The notes: generated from the sequence alone by a model not told the origin. Positions 17,485 to 26,458 are shown, counted from the stretch's first letter. The stretch is 64,000 bases of DNA from an uncultured Blautia sp. (GCF_937880195.1 NZ_CALFLA010000120.1:31902-95901); one strand, 5' to 3'. A program made the numbers and translations.

Positions 17485-18333
17485 TCACTCCTTTGGCGCC
17501 CACTCCAAAGTAATACGTCCAAGCTTGCCGCCTCGGAAATCATCAAAGAAAAGACCGGAAGCCTTTGTATAATCCAGTTCTTCGCCCTTTTTCAGACAGC
17601 CTCTTGCTTTCGCAATATTCTGAAGGATTTCAAGGGCCTCCCCTTCCTCTGAGATTTCATAACGTAAATGTAAAGCTCCTGGATAGCTTTTTTGAAGATA
17701 TGCGATCAGAAGCAGAGCCAGCTCCTCCATATTTAAAATATCATCCTTAATGGAACCTACCCACGCCAAACGGATTCCCACATCCTGATCCTCAAATTTA
17801 GGCCAAAGGATTCCAGGAGTATCAAGAAGCTCCACATTTTTGTTCAAACGGATCCACTGTTTCCCTTTGGTAACTCCAGGACGGTTTCCTGTTTTTGCAC
17901 AGGCTCTTCCAGCAAAGCTGTTAATAAATGTAGATTTTCCTACATTGGGGATTCCTGCAACCATTGCTCGGATGGGCCTGTTTTTAATACCTCTTCTTCT
18001 GTCTCTTTCAATTTTTTCTTTACATGCTTCCTGGATCACATTCTGGATCGCCTTCATTCCGACTCCATTTCGAGAATCTACTTTTACCACATGGAATCCT
18101 TTTTTTTCAAAATATTCTTTCCATGCGTCATTCTGTCTTTCGTCTGCCAGGTCCACCTTGTTCAAAAGGATCAATCTTGCCTTGTTCTGTCCCAGCCTGT
18201 CAATATCCGGGTTCCTGCTTGAAAGGGGAACTCTTGCATCCACAAGCTCAATGATCAGATCGATCAGCTTCAGATCCTCCTGCATTTGTCTTTTTGCCTT
18301 GGTCATATGACCAGGATACCACTGTACGTTCAT
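17485..18333 (-). CDS. rbgA: Ribosome biogenesis GTPase RbgA (YlqF)
   Basis: 282 aa, circularly permuted GTPase needed for late 50S assembly. N-terminal MNVQWYPGHMTKAKRQM is typical. The permuted order of G motifs is visible: G4 LNKVDLAD precedes G1 GIPNVGKSTFIN and G3 DTPGILWP. Start ATG at 18333, preceded by GAGG; the longer frame upstream runs into the end of lepB and is not used. Next to lepB and rnhB as in many Firmicutes. Confidence 0.94.
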   Translation of the reverse strand: MNVQWYPGHMTKAKRQMQEDLKLIDLIIELVDARVPLSSRNPDIDRLGQNKARLILLNKVDLADERQNDAWKEYFEKKGFHVVKVDSRNGVGMKAIQNVIQEACKEKIERDRRRGIKNRPIRAMVAGIPNVGKSTFINSFAGRACAKTGNRPGVTKGKQWIRLNKNVELLDTPGILWPKFEDQDVGIRLAWVGSIKDDILNMEELALLLIAYLQKSYPGALHLRYEISEEGEALEILQNIAKARGCLKKGEELDYTKASGLFFDDFRGGKLGRITLEWAPKE

Positions 18334-18341
18334 ATTTACCT

Positions 18342-18944
18342 CTAGCCTTTCAAAATTCCGATTTTTTCTCTGGGGGAACAAGTAAACCACAGTTTTCCTA
18401 CAATATAGCGTTTTTTTACTGTACCTATATCACTGTATCTGCTGTCCTCGCTGTTATTTCTGTTATCTCCCAGTACAAAATATTCATTTGATTTCAGACT
18501 CACTCCATTTTCTGCAAGTCCCGGGTTGACGATTTCTGGATAATCTGCCGCCTCGTCATAAATTTCCCCGTCAATATAGATCACACCATCCCGAATCTGC
18601 ACAGTTTCTCCCGGCAGACCAATCACACGTCGGATGTGAAGAGCAGCGTTATCGCTGGCATTTGTGCGAAAAACAATCATATCGCCTCTTCCAGGCTCTG
18701 AAAATCGGTATACAACCTGATTCATAAAAAATTTGTCTCCCACTTCGAGAGTAGGTTCCATGGAGCTTTCCTGCATAGTTACTGTCTGAAACATAAGAAC
18801 TGCGGTCAGAGCTGCAAACGCCAGCGTCACGGCGATCTCAAACACCCATCTCAGGGATTTTCTCAGCTTCTGATCCTCCAGTTTTTCTTTTAGTCTTTGG
18901 ACTTTCGGGTGTTCTTTCCAGTTTTTTATATTTCGGATATCCAT
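18342..18944 (-). CDS. lepB: Signal peptidase I with Arg at the catalytic Lys position
   Basis: 200-aa type I signal peptidase, one N-terminal membrane anchor (about residues 32-53) and the catalytic domain outside. Boxes seen: SMEPTL with catalytic Ser61, GRGDMIVF, then IRRVIGLPGE, and GDNRNNSEDSR. In the usual enzyme the third box reads KRxxGLPG and the Lys is the general base; here the codon at 18632-18630 is CGA, so residue 105 is Arg. The rest is well conserved, so either this is a variant with altered chemistry (His103 is near) or it has reduced activity. Sits in the rplS-lepB-rbgA-rnhB order typical of Firmicutes. Confidence 0.88.
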   Translation of the reverse strand: MDIRNIKNWKEHPKVQRLKEKLEDQKLRKSLRWVFEIAVTLAFAALTAVLMFQTVTMQESSMEPTLEVGDKFFMNQVVYRFSEPGRGDMIVFRTNASDNAALHIRRVIGLPGETVQIRDGVIYIDGEIYDEAADYPEIVNPGLAENGVSLKSNEYFVLGDNRNNSEDSRYSDIGTVKKRYIVGKLWFTCSPREKIGILKG

Positions 18945-18975
18945 ATATTTTTCTCCGTATACAAAATATCTGTTG

Positions 18976-19011
18976 CAAAAACAGGGACAATACCTGTGGT
19001 TATTGTCCCTG
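18976..19011 (-). terminator. Terminator of rplS
   Basis: Perfect 11-bp stem CAGGGACAATA/TATTGTCCCTG followed by TTTTTG on the minus strand. It separates rplS from lepB, so lepB depends on read-through or a promoter I did not find. Confidence 0.9.
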
Positions 19012-19035
19012 CTTTTATTACTTCTTAAATTGTCA

Positions 19036-19383
19036 TTATCTAACGCGCTCTTTTACCTTTGCAGCTTTACCTACACGTTCTCTCAGGTAGTTCAGCTTCG
19101 CACGGCGAACTTTACCGTGACGGATAACCTCAACCTTAACTACGTGTGGGGAATGCAGCGGCCATGTTTTCTCAACGCCTACACCGTTAGAAGTCTTTCT
19201 TACTGTAAAAGTCTCTCTTGTGCTTCCGCCCTGTCTCTTAAGTACAGTTCCCTCAAAGATCTGGATTCTCTCGCGGTTTCCCTCTTTGATCATAGCGTGT
19301 ACTCTTACTGTGTCTCCTACGCGGAACTCCGGTACTTCTGCTTTTAACTGAGCAGCTTCAATGTTTCTGATAATGTCGTTCAT
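19036..19383 (-). CDS. rplS: 50S ribosomal protein L19
   Basis: 115 aa, bL19 of the large subunit at the 30S-50S interface. Motifs typical of L19: [40 protein letters not shown] and the C-terminal [13 protein letters not shown]. Start ATG at 19383 after AGGAGA; the upstream extension of 20 codons is not coding. Strong promoter and own terminator, as expected for a ribosomal protein gene. Confidence 0.97.
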   Translation of the reverse strand: MNDIIRNIEAAQLKAEVPEFRVGDTVRVHAMIKEGNRERIQIFEGTVLKRQGGSTRETFTVRKTSNGVGVEKTWPLHSPHVVKVEVIRHGKVRRAKLNYLRERVGKAAKVKERVR

Positions 19384-19462
19384 GATTTTCTCTCCTATTC
19401 TTCTGGATGTTCTTAATACATAATATCTGTAACAGAGGACCATCTTTTTTACAACAGCTTAG

Positions 19463-19491
19463 ATTATACTATAGAATATCCGCTATTGCAA
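19463..19491 (-). promoter_or_regulatory. Predicted sigma-A promoter of rplS
   Basis: TTGCAA (19491-19486), 17-bp spacer, perfect TATAAT (19468-19463) on the minus strand, leaving a leader of about 75 nt. Confidence 0.75.
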
Positions 19492-19530
19492 GAAGTTTTT
19501 TTCAAAAAGATATGTCCGGGTGTGTCGCTT

Positions 19531-20307
19531 TCACCCTAACGCCACATCCAGAACCATCATCAGCACAAACCCCAGGGCAAAAGCAATCGTTCCCACATTA
19601 CTGTGTTCTCCCTCACTTGCTTCGGGAATCAGTTCCTCCACAACCACATAGATCATCGCTCCTGCTGCAAATGCAAGGAAATACGGCAGAAGCGGTTCAA
19701 TATATACAGCCAGAAAAAGAGTGATGCCTCCTGCTATAGGCTCTACAATCCCGGAAGCCACCCCATAAAGAAAAGACTTCCCTCTGGAAAAGCCTGCTCC
19801 ACGAAGGGGCATGGAGATAATCGCTCCCTCCGGAAAATTCTGGATGGCGATTCCCACAGCCAAAGCAAAGGCTCCTGCCATTGTTACGCTTTTGTTCCCC
19901 GAAAGGATACCTGCAAAAACAGCGCCTGCCGAAAGTCCCTCCGGAATATTATGAAGGGCTACTGCAAGGACAAGCATGGTCGTTTTTTTTAACGCTACTT
20001 TTGGTCCTTCCGCTTCTTCGCTTCCCAGATGAAGATGGGGAACGATTCTGTCCATCACAAGCAGAAATCCAATTCCAAGAAGGAATCCTGCTGCCGCAGG
20101 GACAAAAGAAAACTTCCCCATAGAATCGCTCATATCCATAGCCGGGATCAAAAGGGACCACACCGAAGCCGCCACCATCACGCCTGAAGCAAAGCCAAGA
20201 AACCCTTTTTGTATCAGCGGCTTCAGCTCTTTTTTCATAAAGAATACACAGGCAGACCCAAGAGTTGTTCCGATAAAGGGAATCATCAGTCCTAAAAAAA
20301 TATTCAT
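19531..20307 (-). CDS. ZIP family metal transporter
   Basis: 258-aa inner-membrane importer of divalent metals such as zinc (ZupT/GufA type). About eight membrane segments. Metal-site motifs LHNIPEGLSAG and IQNFPEGAIIS in adjacent helices, and a His-rich loop DRIVPHLHLG. Start ATG at 20307 preceded by an A/G-rich stretch with AAAGG; the longer frame upstream includes the promoter. It follows the stator gene pair by 80 bp but appears to have its own promoter. Confidence 0.9.
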   Translation of the reverse strand: MNIFLGLMIPFIGTTLGSACVFFMKKELKPLIQKGFLGFASGVMVAASVWSLLIPAMDMSDSMGKFSFVPAAAGFLLGIGFLLVMDRIVPHLHLGSEEAEGPKVALKKTTMLVLAVALHNIPEGLSAGAVFAGILSGNKSVTMAGAFALAVGIAIQNFPEGAIISMPLRGAGFSRGKSFLYGVASGIVEPIAGGITLFLAVYIEPLLPYFLAFAAGAMIYVVVEELIPEASEGEHSNVGTIAFALGFVLMMVLDVALG

Positions 20308-20341
20308 TCCTACTGCCTTTCTTTTTGATGTCAGATTACTC

Positions 20342-20370
20342 GTTATATTTATGATATGCCAAAGGCTCAA
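20342..20370 (-). promoter_or_regulatory. Predicted promoter of the ZIP transporter
   Basis: TTGAGC (20370-20365), 17-bp spacer, TATAAC (20347-20342) on the minus strand. Confidence 0.45.
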
Positions 20371-20387
20371 CTCTGCGCCTTCTGTAT

Positions 20388-21362
20388 TTATGAAGCTTTG
20401 TCCGTCTTATCTGCAGCAGCATCCGCTTCACTCATGATCTTATTCAGTTTATTGATCATTTCTTCGTCTTTCAGGCGGAATTTGACTTCTACACGTCTGG
20501 AAGCGTCCTTATTTACATTTCCCGCTTCATCCAGAACAGGGTTGGACATTCCGTGTCCGTTGACGGTCAAATAATCCTGAAGGCTCCGGCTCTCCTCTCC
20601 GTTTAAGAACTCTCCCTGAATGTCAAGAAGATATTGAGCCACTGCCAGAGATCTTTGTTGGGAAAGGTACAGATTATAACTGTAATCACCGTCTGTATCT
20701 GTATAACCGTCAATAATAATTTCTGCCAGATACTTCATATAATCCGGCTGGAGAAGTACCTTGCAGTAAATAGGAAGTACCTGCTGCAGCGCCTGCTTTC
20801 CTTCGTCTGTCAGTTCTGCCTCATCATAATTAAAAAGTACGCTGGCTTCCAATGTCAAAGCGCCTGTCTGCGTATCAATATCCACATTAATACTGTTTTT
20901 TGAAAATTCCTGGCGCAGCGCCTCGATCACATCTGCTTTTACACCTATAATCTGGTCGATCTGAGCCTGCTGGTCTTCCAGGAGCTTTGTTTTTTCATCC
21001 AAAGCAGTCTGCTGGGAATTTAAGGTAGTCTCCTGGTCTTTCAGCTTGGCGGCAAGCTGAGCCAGAAGGGCCTCCTGATCTTTAAGTTTCTCATCCTGAG
21101 TCTTGATCTGTTCATCCTGGCTCTTGATCTGGCCTTCTTTTTCATCCAGTTCATTTTGCTGGGCAAGGATTTCCAAAGTGTATTCTTCCTGTAGCGCTAT
21201 TTTTTCATCACGCTCCTGAATACTTTCGTCATAGCTCTTCTGTGCCTGAAACAGAGTAACGCACATCAGCAGCACGAACAGGAGCAGTACGCCGGCCATC
21301 ATATCTGAATAGGATCTCCAGACATTAAAGCCTCTGTCTTCTGATTTTTTTCTTCTGCGCAT
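20388..21362 (-). CDS. MotB/OmpA-type stator protein with coiled coil (ZorB-like)
   Basis: 324 aa. A short cytosolic N-terminus, then SYSDMMAG with Asp20 at the start of one membrane helix (21-39), the position of the proton-carrying Asp of MotB/ZorB. Residues 42-150 form a long repeating coiled coil rich in Gln, Glu and Lys. Residues 175-298 are an OmpA/MotB peptidoglycan-binding domain with DGYTDTDGDYSYN, QQRSLAVAQYLL and the late NKDASRRVEVKF motif. It follows the MotA-like gene by 12 bp. Not a flagellar MotB by context, as no flagellar genes are near. With its partner it should form an ion-driven stator anchored in the cell wall; what it drives is unknown. Confidence 0.85.
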   Translation of the reverse strand: MRRRKKSEDRGFNVWRSYSDMMAGVLLLFVLLMCVTLFQAQKSYDESIQERDEKIALQEEYTLEILAQQNELDEKEGQIKSQDEQIKTQDEKLKDQEALLAQLAAKLKDQETTLNSQQTALDEKTKLLEDQQAQIDQIIGVKADVIEALRQEFSKNSINVDIDTQTGALTLEASVLFNYDEAELTDEGKQALQQVLPIYCKVLLQPDYMKYLAEIIIDGYTDTDGDYSYNLYLSQQRSLAVAQYLLDIQGEFLNGEESRSLQDYLTVNGHGMSNPVLDEAGNVNKDASRRVEVKFRLKDEEMINKLNKIMSEADAAADKTDKAS

Positions 21363-21374
21363 CTATTTCTCCTT

Positions 21375-23006
21375 TTATCTGAATATGCCGAATTTACCTT
21401 TTTGTGCTGTCTTGGAAAGCTCCCGGATATTTCTGGACATATCTTCCATAAACTCCTGCTGCTGTTCTGCCTGTGCAGAAAGAATTTCTTTTAACTGCTC
21501 CAGACTCTCATTCTGAGCAGTCCTTCCTGCGCTCAGGCGAACCTCGCCGTTATTTCCGGCAGCTGAAACATCTGCAAGAAGTCTCCGTACCTGTTCCATG
21601 GTACGATAGGATTTTTTCTGATATTCTGTAAATTCCTGCATTTTTGTCTGGAACTCTTCTACTACACGCTGATTGGATGCAAGCACTTCGTTGCTGAGTC
21701 TGCCCGCAGAAGATACTTTATCCATGCCCTGCGCTGCAGCTTCTACATACTTCTGCATAGTCTGATTGCAGGCTACCCAGAATTTTGCAGAGGAAGTTTC
21801 TGCTTCTTTCAGATAATCGGCAAGATGATGATAATCTGCCTGCTGCTGCTTCTGGATCTCCTGATTATCTCTGACGATCTTTCTTGCAATATCCATGTAT
21901 TCTTTCTGAGAAGAACCAGCCTCTTCCATGATCTTTTTCATAGCCTGCTCATGCTGCGTATAGGAATCACTGAGCTGGCGGCTCATGGCCTGATAAAGAT
22001 TTGTAGTATAATTTACATTGTCAGTCTGAGCTTCTTTAAGCTGGGCAAGCGTATTGCCGAACTCAGAAAACTGTACCCCAAAGGAATCATTCATTTCCTT
22101 TAGAAATACATTCAAAATTTCCCTCACCGCATCCTCCTGGCAGCGGGTCACAGAAGAAACCAGCGTATCAAGAGAATCGTTCATTTTTTTGAAGGTGGGG
22201 GTAATCACTTTTTCGAAGCTGTCCGCCATCTGTACGGAAAACTGCTCTGCCATCTGGTTCATAGCCGCAGTCTGGATCTTCTGGCTGGAAAGAAGAAGAT
22301 TGCGGGACTCATTCTCAGCAGAAGGCATTACATGGCTGTGAAATCTTGCCAAAAAAGCCTGAAGGGCTTCCGCCATGGAAGAGTATTCGCTTTTCATCCC
22401 ATATGTATACACAATAGACAGGGCAATACCATAAATAGAAGTCAGAAAGGCAACCTTGATACCGTCTACCAGGGCAGAAACAGAGGTAGTCATAACCTCA
22501 TAATTCGTAGGTTCAAAGTTCTTAAGTCCCCACACAAGACCTACAAAGGTTCCCAGAATACCAAGACTGGTAAAAATATCAGGAACCATTTCCAAAAGGC
22601 GCTTATGGATATGATTATCCAACTCCTCCTCATTAAAGTAATCCTCCACGTCCCCGATTCCCTCTTCACTCTGAATAATGCAGTCCGTAAAGGAATTCAT
22701 AGTCCTGTCAAGATATTTATGATGGAAGATCCCATTCAGGATCTGAATCTTGTCTGCATGGATCTTTCCTGGTTTCTGCATAAGATTCTGGATTTCCACT
22801 GAAGCATCTTCAAAAGCTCTGGCAATATTATTCATACGGAACATGCCGCCTGCCAGTCCGGCAATATAAATTGCTGTCATCACTCCCAGAAAAATAAAAT
22901 TATAGAGCATAACTCCCGGCGCGCCCTTGCCCACATAAACCGTCATGGCAATGGCAGACGCCAGCACCATAAGAAATAATGCTACGTTTATTACTTTTTT
23001 TCTCAT
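21375..23006 (-). CDS. MotA/TolQ/ExbB-type proton channel protein with long cytosolic tail (ZorA-like)
   Basis: 543 aa. Membrane helices at about 5-25, 31-53, 141-161 (with GILGTFVGLVWGL, the MotA/ExbB motif) and 178-203. After that comes a tail of some 340 residues predicted as helical coiled coil, without a recognised enzyme domain. A four-helix channel plus long tail is the layout of ZorA, longer than MotA or ExbB. Start taken at ATG 23006, which follows GAGGAGG by six nt; the ATG at 23021 overlaps that site. Own promoter upstream. Forms a two-gene unit with the MotB-like gene; no helicase or nuclease gene is adjacent. Confidence 0.85.
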   Translation of the reverse strand: MRKKVINVALFLMVLASAIAMTVYVGKGAPGVMLYNFIFLGVMTAIYIAGLAGGMFRMNNIARAFEDASVEIQNLMQKPGKIHADKIQILNGIFHHKYLDRTMNSFTDCIIQSEEGIGDVEDYFNEEELDNHIHKRLLEMVPDIFTSLGILGTFVGLVWGLKNFEPTNYEVMTTSVSALVDGIKVAFLTSIYGIALSIVYTYGMKSEYSSMAEALQAFLARFHSHVMPSAENESRNLLLSSQKIQTAAMNQMAEQFSVQMADSFEKVITPTFKKMNDSLDTLVSSVTRCQEDAVREILNVFLKEMNDSFGVQFSEFGNTLAQLKEAQTDNVNYTTNLYQAMSRQLSDSYTQHEQAMKKIMEEAGSSQKEYMDIARKIVRDNQEIQKQQQADYHHLADYLKEAETSSAKFWVACNQTMQKYVEAAAQGMDKVSSAGRLSNEVLASNQRVVEEFQTKMQEFTEYQKKSYRTMEQVRRLLADVSAAGNNGEVRLSAGRTAQNESLEQLKEILSAQAEQQQEFMEDMSRNIRELSKTAQKGKFGIFR

Positions 23007-23085
23007 TTTATGCCTCCTCATTTGTTATAATCTCAAGACTCCTTCCAGCCAAGCCTCTAAATTCACACACAATTTATTTTTTACT

Positions 23086-23114
23086 ATCATATCATATCAC
23101 AAATATGTGTACAA
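23086..23114 (-). promoter_or_regulatory. Predicted promoter of the stator gene pair
   Basis: TTGTAC (23114-23109), 17-bp spacer, TATGAT (23091-23086) on the minus strand. Confidence 0.55.
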
Positions 23115-23175
23115 GCTGTAAAATAAACTTACAAAAACAGTTACGCAAATATAGAAGATACCGCTTTCCTATTAC

Positions 23176-23215
23176 ATAAAAACACCGCAGGAGGCCAAAA
23201 GAACTCTCCTGCGGT
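23176..23215 (-). terminator. Terminator after the histidine phosphatase gene
   Basis: Perfect 10-bp stem ACCGCAGGAG/CTCCTGCGGT followed by GTTTTTAT on the minus strand. Confidence 0.88.
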
Positions 23216-23237
23216 AAATATTCATATAAACACGTGA

Positions 23238-23852
23238 TCAGGCATATACCTTGTCTTCTTCCAGAAGAACCGCCTTTCCGTCAATAACCTCAACCAGGCT
23301 GATGCTGCAGTTAGGCGGCACACAGCCATGCCAGAAGTCGTCTGGATCCTGGTAAATATTCTGGAGAAGAGCCCGAACTGCACAGCCATGGGAAGCAATA
23401 AGAATAGTTTTATCCTGAAGGGAGGGGTCATTAATTTTTTCCTCCCAAAATTCTCTGGTTCTTTTCAGAATATCAGAAATATTTTCTCCATTTTCCGGGC
23501 GGGGAAAATTCTGAGGGTCTTTGAAAAATACTTCCATCTCTCTACTTATCACATTTCCCTCTTCATCCTTAAACTGCGTTCCCTCCAGAACCCCAAAATC
23601 AATTTCCTGTATTCTTTTATCAGAAATCACAGGAATCTGTTCTGCGCGCCTGCCAAGGACAAGCATTGCCGTCTGTCTGGCCCTTAAAAGAGGACTGGTA
23701 AAACAAAGATCAAAGGGTACGTCCTTTAAATTCTCGCCCACCTTTTCTGCCAGGTCGATCCCCTCCTTGGCAAGAGGGATGTCAGCCGCCCCCTGAACCT
23801 TCCGTAAGGCGTTCCAGGAAGTTTTTCCATGTCTCAGCACATAAAGTTTCAT
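23238..23852 (-). CDS. Histidine phosphatase family protein (phosphoglycerate-mutase-like)
   Basis: 204 aa. Phosphohistidine catalytic motif LRHGKTSWN at the N-terminus (RHG), the CFTSPLLRARQTA segment with an Arg, EIDFGVLEG, and the second catalytic His in ASHGCAVRALL. The substrate is not clear; members act on phosphoglycerate, alpha-ribazole phosphate or other phosphoesters. The ATG overlaps the pheT stop (TGATG), so it is translated with pheT. Confidence 0.88.
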   Translation of the reverse strand: MKLYVLRHGKTSWNALRKVQGAADIPLAKEGIDLAEKVGENLKDVPFDLCFTSPLLRARQTAMLVLGRRAEQIPVISDKRIQEIDFGVLEGTQFKDEEGNVISREMEVFFKDPQNFPRPENGENISDILKRTREFWEEKINDPSLQDKTILIASHGCAVRALLQNIYQDPDDFWHGCVPPNCSISLVEVIDGKAVLLEEDKVYA

Positions 23853-26269
23853 CAGCTTCTCAGCTCGATTCCAAGCTCTGTAAGACCATTCAGGATTTTT
23901 TTCATTGCCGCTGTGATCTCTGCTTCCTCCAGGGTCTTATCATGATCACGGAATACTACGGAATAAGCCATGGATTTATATCCTTCCTTGATCTGGGCTC
24001 CCTCGTAAATATCAAAGAGTTCACAGGATTCCAGGATCTTTCCGCCTCTCTGTTCCAGAACACTTTCAATCTGTCCTGCCAGAACATTTTTCGGAACAAC
24101 CATACTTAAATCTCTTGTTACTGCCGGATATTTTGCAATTCCACTGAACTTATGCGCAAAGCCTGCAAATTCAAGAATATCAAGAATGTCGATCACTGCA
24201 ATGTATGCTTTCTCTCCAATTCCATAGTTCTCTGCAACAAGAGGATGCACCTCGCCAAGATATCCAACTACCTTACCCTCATAGATCACATTGGCCTGTC
24301 TGCCCGGATGAAGATATGGCTTATTGCTGTCAGGCGTATAACTTACCTTTTTCTTCATTCCTGCTTTTTCAAAAAATTCCTCGCAGACACCCTTCATATC
24401 AAAGAAATCTCCAGCGCCGTACATACCCAGAGTAAAATGAACTCTTTCGTCAGGAAGCTCTGTAAGAGGCAGTGATTTTGGAAGATATACTTTGCCGATC
24501 TCATAAAGACGGACGTCTTTATTTCTTCTGTTATAGTTTGTAGCAAGAGAAGCCAGCATTCCATGAAGAGTAGTAGTACGCATAATACTATAGTCTTCAC
24601 CCAGCGGATTGCTGATGGTAACCACTTTTCTAAGATCACTGTCAGCCGGAATACGAAGACGGTCAAACACCTTTGGACTTTCAAAGGAATATGTCATTGC
24701 CTCAGAGAATCCGCAGTATTCTGCAATATCCCTTGCAATCTGTTCAATTCTCAGCTTAAAAGGCAATCTTCCTGTAGTCGCTTCTCCGGTAGGAAGAGTT
24801 GTGGGAATTTTATCATAACCAAAGAATCTTGCTACCTCTTCTGCAACGTCCGCCATACAATTAATATCCTGACGGAAGGTAGGAGCAACAATTTCATTTG
24901 TCTCCGGGTCAAGAGTAAGCTCTACTCTTCCCAAATACTCCAGCATCTGCTCCTTTGTCAGATCTGTACCAAGAAGGGCATTGATCTTTTCCGGTTCAAA
25001 AGGCACTCTGGAGGGTTCTCTTACTTCATTGCATACGTCCACGATTCCGCCCACTGGCTCTCCTGCGCCAAGCTCTTCCATCAGCTGGCAGGCGCGGTCG
25101 ATTGCAGCCTGTGCGTTATTGGGATCAAGTCCTTTTTCAAATTTTCCGGAAGCGTCTGTACGAAGTCCGATTCTCTTGGAAGAAAGACGGATATTTGTTC
25201 CGTCAAAGCAGGCTGCCTCAAAAAGAACTGTTTTTACCTGGTCAGTGATCATGGAGTTTTCTCCGCCCATGATTCCTGCAATTCCCACTGGCTTTTTGCC
25301 GTCGCAGATCATCAGCACGTTTTCGTCCATAGTACGTTCCTGACCGTCAAGAGTTACAAACTTTTCGCCTTCTGCAGCGCGGCGTACAACGATCTCATTT
25401 CCTTCGATCATATCCAGATCGTATGCATGCATAGGCTGGCCAAATTCTTCCATTACATAGTTTGTAATATCTACAAGATTATTGATGGGACGGATTCCAT
25501 TAGCAGCCAGGCATCTCTGCATCCATTTTGGAGACGGGCCGATCTTTACATTTTTTACTACTCTTGCCGTATAGCGGGGGCAAAGCGCCGGATCCTCAAC
25601 AGTAACCTTAATATAGTCTGAGGCCTTTTCTTCATTACCTGTTTCTTTTACAACTGGCGGGCAGAATTTTTTCTGGAAAGTTGCGGCTGCTTCTCTTGCA
25701 ATTCCTAAAACGCCGTAGCAGTCTACACGATTGGATGTGATCTCATATTCAAATACCACATCGTCAAGTCCCAGTTCTTTAATAGCGCTCTTTCCTACCT
25801 CTGCGTCTTCCGGAAAAATATAAATTCCGTATTCCGGCGCTTCCGGGTACATTTCTCTTGTGCTTCCAAGTTCTTCAATAGAGCACATCATACCAAAGGA
25901 TTCTACTCCTCTGAGTTTTCCTTTTTTGATCTTTACTCCGCCTGGGGTTTTCTTTCCGTCATGGCCGCCTGCCACACGTCCGCCGTCCAGAACAACCGGA
26001 ACCTTATCTCCTTCTTTTACATTAGGAGCTCCTGTTACGATCTGAACTGTCTCTGTTCCTACGTTTACCTGGCAGATAATCAGCTTATCTGCATCAGGAT
26101 GTTTCTCTATTTTTTCAATCTGTCCAATGACAATGTTTTCCAGGTCTGCATCCAGCGCCTCAAAGCCTTCTACCTTAGTTCCTGACAAAGTCATGGCGTC
26201 TGTATATTCCTGTGGTGTTACGTCCAGATCCGGTACGTACATTTTAATCCAGGACATTGATGTATTCAT
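23852..26269 (-). CDS. pheT: Phenylalanyl-tRNA synthetase beta subunit
   Basis: 805 aa, bacterial-type PheT. Domain order: N-terminal tRNA-binding OB domain (about 40-150, with VNVGTETVQIVTGAPNV), B3/4 and B5 domains, the catalytic-like core, and a C-terminal anticodon-binding FDX-ACB domain (KYPAVTRDLSMVVP). Works as alpha2beta2 with PheS. AGGTGG precedes the ATG. Unlike in most genomes it is not tightly joined to pheS: 248 bp of structured repeat DNA lie between. Confidence 0.96.
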   Translation of the reverse strand: MNTSMSWIKMYVPDLDVTPQEYTDAMTLSGTKVEGFEALDADLENIVIGQIEKIEKHPDADKLIICQVNVGTETVQIVTGAPNVKEGDKVPVVLDGGRVAGGHDGKKTPGGVKIKKGKLRGVESFGMMCSIEELGSTREMYPEAPEYGIYIFPEDAEVGKSAIKELGLDDVVFEYEITSNRVDCYGVLGIAREAAATFQKKFCPPVVKETGNEEKASDYIKVTVEDPALCPRYTARVVKNVKIGPSPKWMQRCLAANGIRPINNLVDITNYVMEEFGQPMHAYDLDMIEGNEIVVRRAAEGEKFVTLDGQERTMDENVLMICDGKKPVGIAGIMGGENSMITDQVKTVLFEAACFDGTNIRLSSKRIGLRTDASGKFEKGLDPNNAQAAIDRACQLMEELGAGEPVGGIVDVCNEVREPSRVPFEPEKINALLGTDLTKEQMLEYLGRVELTLDPETNEIVAPTFRQDINCMADVAEEVARFFGYDKIPTTLPTGEATTGRLPFKLRIEQIARDIAEYCGFSEAMTYSFESPKVFDRLRIPADSDLRKVVTISNPLGEDYSIMRTTTLHGMLASLATNYNRRNKDVRLYEIGKVYLPKSLPLTELPDERVHFTLGMYGAGDFFDMKGVCEEFFEKAGMKKKVSYTPDSNKPYLHPGRQANVIYEGKVVGYLGEVHPLVAENYGIGEKAYIAVIDILDILEFAGFAHKFSGIAKYPAVTRDLSMVVPKNVLAGQIESVLEQRGGKILESCELFDIYEGAQIKEGYKSMAYSVVFRDHDKTLEEAEITAAMKKILNGLTELGIELRS

Positions 26270-26299
26270 GTTCTATATCCACCTTTCTTGTTGTTTGTA

Positions 26300-26331
26300 C
26301 TGAACTTCGTTCCTGCTTCCTTTTGGTTGTG
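26300..26331. repeat. 32-nt repeat, degenerate copy
   Basis: About four fifths identical to the two exact copies at 26340-26371 and 26483-26514. Confidence 0.75.
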
Positions 26332-26339
26332 ATGGAATG

Positions 26340-26371
26340 CTCACTTCGTTCGTGCTTCCTTTCTGTTGTGC
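26340..26371. repeat. 32-nt repeat, copy A
   Basis: Identical to 26483-26514; core CACTTCGTTCGTGCTTCC. Confidence 0.9.
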
Positions 26372-26376
26372 CTCCT

Positions 26377-26443
26377 AATCCTTCTTTTCAGAAGGATTAC
26401 TCAGGGATCCGGCATTTCATGCCGCCGGATCATTTCATGATCC
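26377..26443 (-). repeat. Three tandem short hairpins between pheS and pheT
   Basis: AATCCTTCT/AGAAGGATT with a 4-nt loop (26377-26398), GGCAT/ATGCC with a 3-nt loop (26411-26423) and GGATCAT/ATGATCC with a 3-nt loop (26427-26443). On the mRNA strand the loops read GAAA, GAA and GAA. No U-tract, so not terminators. Confidence 0.8.
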
Positions 26444-26458
26444 TTTCTGATTCCGTCG

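Noticed and set aside
20388..23006. Complete Zorya defence system
   Set aside because: Only the stator pair is present; neighbours are a ZIP transporter and a histidine phosphatase, with no ZorC/D/E-like genes.
21375..23006. Flagellar motor genes
   Set aside because: Tail length, coiled coil and lack of any flagellar or chemotaxis gene in 64 kb argue against it.
24563..25621. 352-codon plus-strand frame opposite pheT
   Set aside because: Same kind of antisense shadow; no family features.
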